Position numbers and translations under genes: made by a program. Shown here in pieces: positions 1 through 8,376 of a DNA stretch of 36,683 bases (its first letter is position 1; each line of letters opens with the position of its first letter). A model generated the notes under the pieces. It had not been told where the DNA came from and searched no databases. It worked only from the letters and a program-made list of their open reading frames with translations. The DNA comes from Deltaproteobacteria bacterium (GTDB lineage Bacteria; Myxococcota_A; Polyangia; DRWM01): positions 1 to 36,683 of the forward strand of contig JAFDER010000003.1 in NCBI GenBank assembly GCA_019310245.1, in the 5' to 3' direction.

Positions 1-99
1 CATGTCGCTGTGTGGAACGTGGTTGCGTCATGGGACGAGGCGGTGCAGGGCCATGGCGTGCACGACACGGACCCGGGGAACGTGTTGCTTTGCGCAGCA

Positions 100-119
100 T
101 TGTCCACAGATTGTCCACT
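100..119 (+). promoter_or_regulatory. Two tandem DnaA-box-like 9-mers (TTGTCCACA, TTGTCCACT)
   Basis: TTGTCCACA at 100-108 and TTGTCCACT at 111-119, start-to-start distance 11 bp, next to the stop of the PqqD-like gene. Confidence 0.45.
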
Positions 120-475
120 CAGGGATCGGCTGGTGGATCCAGGTGGATGGTGCCCGCATTCGACAAGGATCGGATGAAGCGCGAGCAGCGATCGTAGACC
201 TCGTCGTCATGATTCCCGCAAATATGACCCACGACCCTCGAGATCTCGCCTACCGTGCGCTTGCCGTCTATAGCGTTCCAGGCCCTTGAGCCCATCTCGT
301 CCAGGTGGACCTTGAGCGTCGAGCGCTTGCCGATGACGGAGGACCACCATCGGCCGAAACGGCCCGTGCCGAACTTTGGAATGAGCAGGACTTGCCGGCC
401 ATCCGGATCCAGCGTGCAATCGACCTTCCTGGAAGGGATGTAGTCGAGGAAGTTTGCCCGGTTTTTCCTTCGCAT
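119..475 (-). CDS. PqqD-like small protein (peptide-chaperone/RRE-like fold)
   Basis: 118-aa ORF starting just downstream of the OPT gene on the same strand; pattern 'LDEMGSRAWNAIDGKRTVGEISRVV' typical of PqqD-family proteins. Confidence 0.7.
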   Translation of the reverse strand: MRRKNRANFLDYIPSRKVDCTLDPDGRQVLLIPKFGTGRFGRWWSSVIGKRSTLKVHLDEMGSRAWNAIDGKRTVGEISRVVGHICGNHDDEVYDRCSRFIRSLSNAGTIHLDPPADP

Positions 476-481
476 CGAGAC

Positions 482-2554
482 TTAGGACTTGGCGGCGCGG
501 AGGGAGTTCGAGATCATGAAGACGGCCAGGCCGATGATGACGGCTCCACCCAGCAGGTAGGCCAACGCTCCGGTGACGATCGGACCGGCGACGAGCCGGA
601 CCTGGGCGGCCACGAGACTCGCGAGAAGCAGGCCCATGAGGGCCTCTCCCGCGACGAATCCAGAGGCAATGAGGAGCCCCCTGTTCTCCACGGCCTCGAG
701 CGCCTTGCCGTCCGTGATGCCGCGCCTCCTGACGGCGGCGTCCGCGAACCACTTGATGATCCCGCCCGTGAAGATGGCGAGGACCGTCTGGAAGGGGAGG
801 TACATGCCCACGGCGATGAGCATGGGTGACGGAGCGCCGATGAGGATGAGGCCACCGGCGAAGCACACTCCGATGATGACGAGCTCCCAGGCGATCTGCC
901 CCGAGATGATGCCCTTGGCCATGGTGGCCATCAGGCCGGCCTGGGGGGCGGGCAGGGCCTCGCCTCCAATGCCCTTTCCGCCGGACGCGATGTCCGAGTT
1001 GTGCAGCAGCGTGATGACGGCCACGAGGACGAAGGCGGCGGCGATGACACCGATGATGCCACCGATCTCCATCTTCCACGGGGTACCACCCAGGTTGTAG
1101 CCCACCTTCCAGTCCTGGGCCATGTCACCGGCTACGCCCGCGACGCAGCACACAACGGTGGCAACGCCCAGGACGGCGAGCACGCCGGCGCGCATCTTGT
1201 CGCTCATGGTGACCCCGTCATCGAGGTACCCGCCTCCCATGTTGAAAACGACCAGCAGGCCTGCAGCGATGAGGAGCGTCGAGAGCGTCAGGCCGGAGAT
1301 GGGATTCGAGGAGGAGCCGATGATGGAGACGAGGAAGCCGGCCACGGCGGCGAACAGGAATCCCGTGATGGCCATCACGATGGTCATGATGAGCGAGACG
1401 GGAATGGAGCCGCACAGGATCCAGTACAGGGCGAACATGGCGACTACCATGCAGCCGATGGCGGCGAACACCATCTTGATGCTGAGGTCCTTGTCCGTGC
1501 GCTTGACGTCTCCCGTGCTGCCGGTGGCGCCGCCGATGCTCTTGAACGAACGGACGAGACCCTCGATCAGGTTCTTGCGCATGTTGAACAGCGTGAAGAA
1601 CGCTCCGACGATCATGGCGCCGATCGCGATGATCTTGATGTTCTCGCCGTAGAGGACGCTCAGGCCCATGAAGCTCTTGAAGCCCTCGATGGGCTGGCCG
1701 TAGAGCGCGTGACTCTTCGGGTACCCCTCGAAAAGGAGCTGGAAGTCGCCAGCGGAGACGAGGGCGGCGAGGGTCTCCGAGAAGCCGGGATCGCTCAGCC
1801 CCATCGTGTACAGGACGATGGGAGTGAGGAAGAGCCAGCCGAACACGCCGCCGGACGCCGTGATGGCGCCGTAGCGTGGGCCGATGATCCAGCCCACGGC
1901 GAGGAACGCGGGCGACGGAGCAGGCGTGAGGAACGGGAACGTGCCCTTGCCGATGCCGAAGGCGGCCTTGATGTGCCCGCCGATGATCGGGATGCCGCTG
2001 CTGTTGCGGAAGAACTCGAGAAGACCGGCAAGACCCATGGATCCGAACACGTGCTTGGCGCCGGAGGCGCCGCCCTGGCCCGCCTTGACGATCTCGGTGC
2101 AGGCAGCCGACTCGGGGAAGGGCAGGGTGGCATCCTCGACAAAGGTCCGCCTGAGCAGGATGACGAACAGGACGCCCAGGACGCCGCCGACCGTGAGGAG
2201 GGCCGTGGCGAGCAGCCAGTTCGGGGAGAGGATGGAGATGTCGTCCCAGGCTCCGACGAGAATGAACGCCGGGATCGTGAAGATGGCCCCGGCAGCGAGC
2301 GCTTCACCCACGGCGCCAGTGGTTCTCGCGATATTCTCCTCGAGGATGTTGCCCTTGAAGAGCCGCAGCACGGCCATGGAGATGACCGCAGCGGGGAAGG
2401 TCGCGGCAACGGTCATGCCGGCCTTGAGTCCGAGGTAGACATTCGCCGCGCCCAGCACGATGGCCATGATGCCACCGAGGATCAGGGGCGCGATCGTGAA
2501 CTCCTTCATGGTCGTATCGGCATCGACGTATGGCTTGAATTCGGCTTCTGCCAT
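482..2554 (-). CDS. OPT-family oligopeptide/metal-chelate transporter
   Basis: Multi-TM protein; 'EFTIAPLILGGIMAIVLGAANVYLGLKAGMTVAATFPAAVISMAVLR' is a typical OPT N-terminus; internal ATG at 2554 (MAEAEF...) preferred over the ORF-track start at 2611. Confidence 0.9.
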   Translation of the reverse strand: MAEAEFKPYVDADTTMKEFTIAPLILGGIMAIVLGAANVYLGLKAGMTVAATFPAAVISMAVLRLFKGNILEENIARTTGAVGEALAAGAIFTIPAFILVGAWDDISILSPNWLLATALLTVGGVLGVLFVILLRRTFVEDATLPFPESAACTEIVKAGQGGASGAKHVFGSMGLAGLLEFFRNSSGIPIIGGHIKAAFGIGKGTFPFLTPAPSPAFLAVGWIIGPRYGAITASGGVFGWLFLTPIVLYTMGLSDPGFSETLAALVSAGDFQLLFEGYPKSHALYGQPIEGFKSFMGLSVLYGENIKIIAIGAMIVGAFFTLFNMRKNLIEGLVRSFKSIGGATGSTGDVKRTDKDLSIKMVFAAIGCMVVAMFALYWILCGSIPVSLIMTIVMAITGFLFAAVAGFLVSIIGSSSNPISGLTLSTLLIAAGLLVVFNMGGGYLDDGVTMSDKMRAGVLAVLGVATVVCCVAGVAGDMAQDWKVGYNLGGTPWKMEIGGIIGVIAAAFVLVAVITLLHNSDIASGGKGIGGEALPAPQAGLMATMAKGIISGQIAWELVIIGVCFAGGLILIGAPSPMLIAVGMYLPFQTVLAIFTGGIIKWFADAAVRRRGITDGKALEAVENRGLLIASGFVAGEALMGLLLASLVAAQVRLVAGPIVTGALAYLLGGAVIIGLAVFMISNSLRAAKS

Positions 2555-2600
2555 GTCCACTCTCCGTTTCGAGTCAGTGTGTGCGAGGCGGCGGAAAGTC

Positions 2601-2629
2601 AGCGTACCCATGCGGTGCTATAAAGTCAA
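2601..2629 (-). promoter_or_regulatory. Putative sigma70-like promoter for the OPT gene (TTGACT-N17-TACGCT)
   Basis: -35 at 2624-2629, -10 at 2601-2606 (minus strand), 17-nt spacer, upstream of the start at 2554. Confidence 0.35.
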
Positions 2630-2778
2630 CGTTGATCGGGTGGCCGGCCTGTTGCATGATCGTGAAACGGGGCGGTGCGGGAGGCGTGACGCGTCCGCCG
2701 GCAATTCCCACATGAACGACGATTCAACCGACGGGTCGAACGGGCTGCTCGGAATGCGGAACAGCGGCCTTCCGGAGC

Positions 2779-2794
2779 TGTTTCACGTGAAACA
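2779..2794. promoter_or_regulatory. parS: parS centromere site (ParB binding), perfect TGTTTCACGTGAAACA
   Basis: Exact 16-bp palindromic parS consensus in the intergenic region between the OPT and TolC-like genes; symmetry extends to 18 bp (CTGTTTCACGTGAAACAG, 2778-2795). Confidence 0.88.
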
Positions 2795-2799
2795 GGGGC

Positions 2800-4257
2800 T
2801 CAGAGCGTGCCGCAGGCCTTCCAGAGCTTCGCGATGGAGACGCGGTACTCGTAACGGTAGGTCGACAGGGTGACCTGCGCCTCCACGAGGCGGGTGGTGG
2901 CATCCAGGACCTCCGTCGTGGTGCTCACCTGCTTGTCGTATCGCTGCTTCTCGATCCGCAGCTGCTCCTCGGCGGCCCCGACGGCCTCCTGCTGGACCTC
3001 GATCTGGTTCGACGCGAGATCGATGCCCAGCAGGGCCCTCGTCACCTCGAACTGGATGGCGCGCTCGAGGGACTCCATTCCCGCCTCCGCGGCCGCCGCC
3101 CGCGCCTTTGCCTCGTCGACCGAGTAGTACACCTTGCCCCACTGGAAGATGTTCCAGGAGAGCGACGCGCCCAGCACGAACTGGGGCTGATCCATGACCG
3201 ATCCTTCCTGGTGCTGGAACGAGCCGAAGGCGGCCACGGATGGGATGTAGCCGCCCTTGGCGAGCATGACGGCCGCGTCCGCCTGCTCCAGCGCCACGCG
3301 CATCTGCTTGAGCTCGGGGCGGTTCTTCTCGGCGAGCTTGAAGGCCTCTTCCTCTGTCGGGATGCCCTTCGTCTTGATGTACATCTCCTCGGCCGCAGTA
3401 TCGTCGACCGGCTCGAGCATCGTGCCCGGAGGCTCGTTGAGGAGCAGCAGGAGTCCTTCCCGTGCAAGGATCACTCCCTGCGCGACGCTCAGGCGCGTTC
3501 CCTTGAGCTGTGCGAGCCGTGTCTCGGCCTGGAGCAGATCGTTCTTCGTGATGAGCTCCGCTCCGTGAAACGCCCTGGCCTGGTCCACGTGCGCCTGCAC
3601 GCTGACGAGCGCCTCGTCGATCGACTTGAGGGCCGCCTTTGCCTTGAGGTATCCGTAGTAGGACTCCACGATCGCGATCTTCAGGTCGGCCACGATCTTC
3701 TGCTCCTCGATCGTTGCCATGTCCACCCCGAGGTCGGCGAGCTTGTAGCCGTAGTAGGCATGGTAGATGGGAGTGATGGGCTGCGCGATAGTGAGGGAGA
3801 GGTTGAGGTTGTACTGCTCCGACTCGAACCCGCTGCCCATGTCCGCGAACATGGTGTTGAGTCCCTGGCAGAATCCGATCTCATCCAGCTCGTCCATGGC
3901 CAGGCACGGGTCAGGGCCTCCGCCTCCGTCTCCGAGACCGATCGAGCCGAATCCGGGCTTTTCGTTGTAGTACAGGAACGTGAGGTCGCCGGTGAGCATG
4001 GGCAGGAAGTTCGCCCTCGCGCTCTTCCTCGCCAAGACGGCTGCCTCTATTGAGATCTTGCCCGAGAGGACCTGCGGGTTCTGCGCCATCGCCTTCTCCA
4101 CCGCTTGCTGCAATCCGATGGGAGTGGCCGCCGGGGCAGCCGGTGTGGCGGCCCCGCTGCCCACGTCGTGCTCCTGCGCCGAGGTGGAGCCCGTGAAGGC
4201 CATGAGGGCCGCCAGCGTCGTGGCGCAGGCTGCGGTGCGTATTCTCGGTGTCAGCAT
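2800..4257 (-). CDS. TolC-family outer-membrane efflux protein
   Basis: Signal peptide 'MLTPRIRTAACATTLAALMAFTGSTSAQ'; long coiled-coil helices with 'GLQQAVEKAMAQNPQVLSGKISIEAA', 'GASLSWNIFQWGKVYYSVDEAKARAAAAEAGMESLERAIQFEV' typical of OEP/TolC proteins; GGAGGGA SD upstream of ATG 4257. Confidence 0.88.
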   Translation of the reverse strand: MLTPRIRTAACATTLAALMAFTGSTSAQEHDVGSGAATPAAPAATPIGLQQAVEKAMAQNPQVLSGKISIEAAVLARKSARANFLPMLTGDLTFLYYNEKPGFGSIGLGDGGGGPDPCLAMDELDEIGFCQGLNTMFADMGSGFESEQYNLNLSLTIAQPITPIYHAYYGYKLADLGVDMATIEEQKIVADLKIAIVESYYGYLKAKAALKSIDEALVSVQAHVDQARAFHGAELITKNDLLQAETRLAQLKGTRLSVAQGVILAREGLLLLLNEPPGTMLEPVDDTAAEEMYIKTKGIPTEEEAFKLAEKNRPELKQMRVALEQADAAVMLAKGGYIPSVAAFGSFQHQEGSVMDQPQFVLGASLSWNIFQWGKVYYSVDEAKARAAAAEAGMESLERAIQFEVTRALLGIDLASNQIEVQQEAVGAAEEQLRIEKQRYDKQVSTTTEVLDATTRLVEAQVTLSTYRYEYRVSIAKLWKACGTL

Positions 4258-4319
4258 GTCGTTCCCTCCGATGACGCGGCGGTCATGACGCTCCGGTGGC
4301 CGCTGTCGTTCACTCAAGG

Positions 4320-4348
4320 TCTATAACCACGCGCGCGTATACTTTCAA
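4320..4348 (-). promoter_or_regulatory. sigma70-like promoter for the TolC-like gene (TTGAAA-N17-TATAGA)
   Basis: Minus strand: -35 TTGAAA (4343-4348), 17-nt spacer, -10 TATAGA (4320-4325), about 60 nt upstream of ATG 4257. Confidence 0.6.
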
Positions 4349-4383
4349 CTTGGAGCGCCGGCGTGCGACCGTGTGCCAGATGT

Positions 4384-5271
4384 TTACTGTTCTGTTAACG
4401 GCTCGCCGCCGCCTTGCCGATCCGGGGCAGGTTCCAGCCATCCGGTGAAGCAGAAGTGCCGCGTGTCCTGGTTCTCGGCCGTGATCTTGACGACGAGCGG
4501 GACGGGGCCCTGCAGGGGATCGACGAACGTGAGGACGCGCTCTTGAACTCCGGGTACGTTGCCGAACGTGGTGCGGCCGATCTCGCGTCCGCCGGCCTCC
4601 ACCACCATCTCGACGTCGGCGCCATGCGGGTAGTACACGCCGTCGTCGTCGATTCCGCCCTCCAGCGCCAGCGACCCTCCGCCGGGAGTCTGCGGAAAGA
4701 CGATGACGAGCTCGCCGTCGCTTCTGGGGTGTGCATAGATGCACTCGAACGGGGCGCCTCCCATGAAGACCCGCTTGATGTCCACCGAGAACCAGGGCTC
4801 GCCGACGCAGGCGAACACGCCCGACCGGCGCGGGCAGGGCTCGATCCGTGTGCCCGAGCGGTGCACGCTGGCATGGTGCAGGTTGCGAAGGAGATTGTAT
4901 CCCTTGCGCTTGCGCGAGTGCGCGGCGAGATCGATCCTGTGGACGCGGTACGGACCCACGTCCCGCACCGTCACCTCGCCGAGCATCGGCACCTCCAGCC
5001 AGCCCGGACCGACCACCCACGCCACGTCGTAGCCCATGACGTCGTCCCAGTGGACCGCGTCCGAGTAGATCACGCGCCGCCCCTCGAGCCTGTGCATCTT
5101 GTCGAAGTCCGATGAGACGAGGACCACCACGTCCCGCTCGTCGGCGTTCGTCAGGAGGTACTCGGCGAGCGCCGCCTCGCGCCGCTCCCTCGTCACGACC
5201 ACTGCCGCGAGCACGAGGGCGAGGATCAGCGGCACGGCGACGAGGACTATCTGTTTGGTCTTCTCCTTCAT
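4384..5271 (-). CDS. Membrane-anchored hypothetical protein (single N-terminal TM, about 295 aa)
   Basis: 'MKEKTKQIVLVAVPLILALVLAAVVV' TM anchor, then a soluble domain; internal start at 5271, the upstream part of the 600-aa ORF is antisense to the glycosyltransferase-like gene. Confidence 0.7.
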   Translation of the reverse strand: MKEKTKQIVLVAVPLILALVLAAVVVTRERREAALAEYLLTNADERDVVVLVSSDFDKMHRLEGRRVIYSDAVHWDDVMGYDVAWVVGPGWLEVPMLGEVTVRDVGPYRVHRIDLAAHSRKRKGYNLLRNLHHASVHRSGTRIEPCPRRSGVFACVGEPWFSVDIKRVFMGGAPFECIYAHPRSDGELVIVFPQTPGGGSLALEGGIDDDGVYYPHGADVEMVVEAGGREIGRTTFGNVPGVQERVLTFVDPLQGPVPLVVKITAENQDTRHFCFTGWLEPAPDRQGGGEPLTEQ

Positions 5272-5298
5272 GCTCACTCCCGATATATTACACCGTGA

Positions 5299-7098
5299 GT
5301 GCGGTTTCCAGTCTCCAGGTTGACGCTGCGCGAGCTGCGCGGCTCGCTTCATCGGAACTGGATCATGATCCCCATCGTGATCCTGTACGTGTGGTCGTTT
5401 CCCTACTTCGAGCTCCTCAACAGTCCCAACGAGGTGGTGCGCCTCTACATGACCATCGCCATCGGCGACCATGGCTCCTACGACATCGAGCCCGTGTGCC
5501 GGCGCTACACGTGGGTGAACGACCGGAGCGTGGTCGGGGATCGGGCCTACTCCTCCAAGGCGCCGGGCGCATCGCTCGCCGCGGTGCCGTTCTACCTCAT
5601 GGCCAAGGGCTGGGCGGCGATCCGCGGCAGTCCGCTCGAGCGCAGCGAGATCGTGCGCTGGCTCCGGCTGACCGTGTGCGTGATCCCGGCGCTCGTGTTC
5701 CTGTTCGCCTTCAGGCGTTTCACCTCCACGCTGGGATACTCTCCGTTCGTGCGCGACGCCGTGTTCGTCGGCACCGCGCTGGGCACGCCCGCCTTCACCT
5801 ACGTCCACCAGTTCGCGGGTCACGTGCCGGCCGCATGCTCGCTGTTCGGCGCGTACATCGTGCTGGACGGCGCTCGGCGGCGCGGCGGCTGGAGTGCCTG
5901 GCGGAGCGCCTGGTTCGGCTGCCTGCTCGCCACGGCGCCCGTGATGGACTACCAGGCTCTCGTTCCCGGCCTCGTCGTGGGCGGCGCGTTCCTGCTCGAG
6001 CGCGCGTCGCGCAGACCCGCGGTGCTGCTCCCGGCGGTTGCCGGCGGCGCGCTCCCCCTCTCCTTCATGGCTCACTTCCACTGGAGCGCCTTCGGCTCGC
6101 CGCTGCGCACGGGCTACGCATTCATCGAGAACCCCGGCTTCCAGATGATGCTCTCCGAGGGGTGGATGGGCCTGACCTATCCCCACATCGATCGCCTGAT
6201 CAAGCTCCTGGTCAGCACGGACAACGGACTGTTCTTCTACTCGCCGTTCCTCCTCTTCGGGTTGCTCGTGCTGCCTCTCGCGCCCGCGCTATGGCGCGCC
6301 GCGGGCCGGGACAGTGCCCTGCTCAGGCACGTCGTGGTGAGCGCGGGCGTCGTCGTCACACTCGTCCTGTTCATCGCGTCGAACATCTCGTGGAGCGCGG
6401 GCTGGACCGCGGGCCCGCGCTACCTGACGCCGCTCATGCCGTTCGCCTCACTCCTCGCACTCGTCGGGCTCGGCGAGGCCGACAGGATCTGGGGCGCTCC
6501 CGCCCGCGCGGCCGCGCTGACCTGCGTGCTGCTCGCCGTGTTCTTCTCCGGCGTCTCGGGCGCCGTCTACCCCCACCTGCCCGTGGCGTTCGTCAATCCG
6601 ATCTTCGAGGTGCTCGTGCCCATGCTGAGAGACGGCTTCCTGCCCGGGAACCTGGGGTACGATCTCGGCCTGCGCGGCGTCTGGGGGTACGTGCCCGCGC
6701 TCGTGCTCGGCCTTGCACCCCTGCTCGCCTGGCTCTGCGTCGCCTCGTCGCGCACCACGCCCGGCAGGGCCTCGATCCTTGCGAGCGCCGTCCTTGCCGC
6801 CGCGCTCTTCTGCCAGCCGTTTGCGGACTTCGCCCGCCGCGCGGCCATGCCGCCCTGGGGCATCAACGACCTGCAGGGCGTGTACGTCTCATGGCATCCG
6901 GCGGACAACATCGCCTACTTCGAGCGCTGCGGGTGCACGATCGAGGATGGGAACATCTGGAGGATGACCTGCAGGGACCGCATCGCGAAGGGCCGCGTGC
7001 TCATGCGGCTCGGCCTCAAGCACCTCGCCGTCCAGTACTACCACGGCGGCGGCGGCCAGACGCAGTCCGGCACGTACACGGCCGTGGTCGTGGATTGA
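5299..7098 (+). CDS. Polytopic membrane protein, possible GT-C/PMT-like glycosyltransferase
   Basis: 599 aa with many TM segments and large loops ('YDIEPVCRRYTWVNDRSVVGDRAYSSKAPGASLAAVPFY'); GTG start. Confidence 0.7.
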   Translation: MRFPVSRLTLRELRGSLHRNWIMIPIVILYVWSFPYFELLNSPNEVVRLYMTIAIGDHGSYDIEPVCRRYTWVNDRSVVGDRAYSSKAPGASLAAVPFYLMAKGWAAIRGSPLERSEIVRWLRLTVCVIPALVFLFAFRRFTSTLGYSPFVRDAVFVGTALGTPAFTYVHQFAGHVPAACSLFGAYIVLDGARRRGGWSAWRSAWFGCLLATAPVMDYQALVPGLVVGGAFLLERASRRPAVLLPAVAGGALPLSFMAHFHWSAFGSPLRTGYAFIENPGFQMMLSEGWMGLTYPHIDRLIKLLVSTDNGLFFYSPFLLFGLLVLPLAPALWRAAGRDSALLRHVVVSAGVVVTLVLFIASNISWSAGWTAGPRYLTPLMPFASLLALVGLGEADRIWGAPARAAALTCVLLAVFFSGVSGAVYPHLPVAFVNPIFEVLVPMLRDGFLPGNLGYDLGLRGVWGYVPALVLGLAPLLAWLCVASSRTTPGRASILASAVLAAALFCQPFADFARRAAMPPWGINDLQGVYVSWHPADNIAYFERCGCTIEDGNIWRMTCRDRIAKGRVLMRLGLKHLAVQYYHGGGGQTQSGTYTAVVVD

Positions 7099-7124
7099 AA
7101 GGGCGTCGTGGGGGGAAAAGAAGC

Positions 7125-7547
7125 CTACTCGGCTTCGATGTTCTCGTTGTAGTAGGCGCGGGAGGGGGGGTCCTGCGTGATCGAGTAGATGATGTCCTCG
7201 AAGGACTCCTTGTCCCAGTCGTTCTCCTCGAGCATCTCCTTGAACTTCTTGTCCTTGGCCTCCACCGTCAGATCATCGTTGTGCATGATCTTGTAGATCT
7301 CGATGGCCTTGTCGAGGTCCTCCTTGGCCACCGCCATCTCGTCGGCCTCCTCCTCGTCGGCCTCTTCCACGGCGGCTTCCTCCTCGGCGGCTTCCTCCTC
7401 GGCGGCCGTGCCGGCGGCCTCTTCCACGGCCTCCTTGATGGCCTCGGCGGCCGCCTCCTCGGCCTTTTCCTCCATCTTCTGCTTCAGGTTGCACCCTGAC
7501 ACTGCCAACACGAAGACAAGCCCGACGATCCAGGTCAGATTCTTCAT
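7125..7547 (-). CDS. Acidic Ala/Glu-rich lipoprotein
   Basis: Signal peptide with lipobox 'VLAVSGC'; low-complexity EEAAEEE region; 15-bp tandem duplication. Confidence 0.75.
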   Translation of the reverse strand: MKNLTWIVGLVFVLAVSGCNLKQKMEEKAEEAAAEAIKEAVEEAAGTAAEEEAAEEEAAVEEADEEEADEMAVAKEDLDKAIEIYKIMHNDDLTVEAKDKKFKEMLEENDWDKESFEDIIYSITQDPPSRAYYNENIEAE

Positions 7548-7595
7548 GGTCTTCTTCCTCCCAGGTAGCGTTGATTCGGTCGAGTCAACAGCCGG

Positions 7596-8147
7596 TTACT
7601 TTGCCTTGAATGCGCCCTTCTTCTTGCCCTTGTGGGCGCCAGTGCTGACGGCCGTGTGCTTCTTCGGCGTCGTAGAGGTCTTTGGTGGGGCCGGCTTCTT
7701 CGGGGCGACCGTCACGGGCTTGCCGATGGGCTTGGCTTTCACGACGGGGTGCGGCCTGTCCTTGGGCGGCTTCTTCTTCCACTCGCCCTTGACGCATTTC
7801 ACGAGATCCTTGCCCTTGAGGCCCTTCGCGATGCACTCCTCCACGATGTCCCCCAGCCCCTCGTCGCTCATGCCCTTCTCGGCCTGGCCCTTGAAGTGCT
7901 CGCCCACGGCCTTGGCGGCCACGCCCTTGATGAGCACCTTCTTCATGGCCCCGTAGGCCTGCTTCATCTCGGTTTCCGTGCTCCCGGCGTCCGCCGCACT
8001 CTCCACCGTGGTGGGGATTTCGGTCAGCGCGGTCGTCTCTTCCACCTCGATCTCGATTTCGACGGTCACCTTGACCTTTGTCTTGCCTGCCGCTGCTGGT
8101 GAGGCAGCGAGCAGCAGGGCCGCTACGATAAGGATGCCAGCTTTCAT
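7596..8147 (-). CDS. Secreted protein with basic Lys/Pro-rich C-terminal tail
   Basis: Signal peptide 'MKAGILIVAALLLAASPAAAG'; strong SD (AGGAGGAG) upstream of ATG 8147; C-terminus 'KKPAPPKTSTTPKKHTAVSTGAHKGKKKGAFKAK'. Confidence 0.7.
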   Translation of the reverse strand: MKAGILIVAALLLAASPAAAGKTKVKVTVEIEIEVEETTALTEIPTTVESAADAGSTETEMKQAYGAMKKVLIKGVAAKAVGEHFKGQAEKGMSDEGLGDIVEECIAKGLKGKDLVKCVKGEWKKKPPKDRPHPVVKAKPIGKPVTVAPKKPAPPKTSTTPKKHTAVSTGAHKGKKKGAFKAK

Positions 8148-8376
8148 TTTTTCTCCTCCTTTTGAGCCATTTTGCTCTTCGTGCGACCTTTCCCAAGGAG
8201 CGGAAAGGATTCTTGCACCTTTGACATTCCAATGCAATGGCGATTTGACGCGAACGACGTCGGGGCTATTCATGTGAGCGTCTATACACGTCGACGTCCA
8301 TGCCATCGGACACGCAGGAGCCACTGTTGCATGATGCTGCAACGACCTGTCATTGCAGGAGATTTCTCGGTTCACC

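Noticed and set aside
1001-2623. 540-aa plus-strand ORF antisense to the OPT gene
   Set aside because: His/Asp/Glu/Arg/Gly-biased shadow ORF typical of high-GC DNA; the opposite strand has clear OPT homology
2650-2669. CGTGAAAC half-site near parS (also CGTGAAACG near 3564)
   Set aside because: Only the right half of parS matches; too degenerate to call a second site
7099-7124. Possible terminator between convergent genes
   Set aside because: No stable inverted repeat with T-run visible
5112-7499. 795-aa plus-strand ORF overlapping the glycosyltransferase-like gene
   Set aside because: Arg/Ala-rich out-of-frame shadow; the 5299-7098 frame has coherent TM segments
8326-8343. GTTGCA-N6-TGCAAC inverted repeat between queA and the basic secreted protein gene
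   Set aside because: Short 6-bp arms, no T-tract, expected by chance at this length
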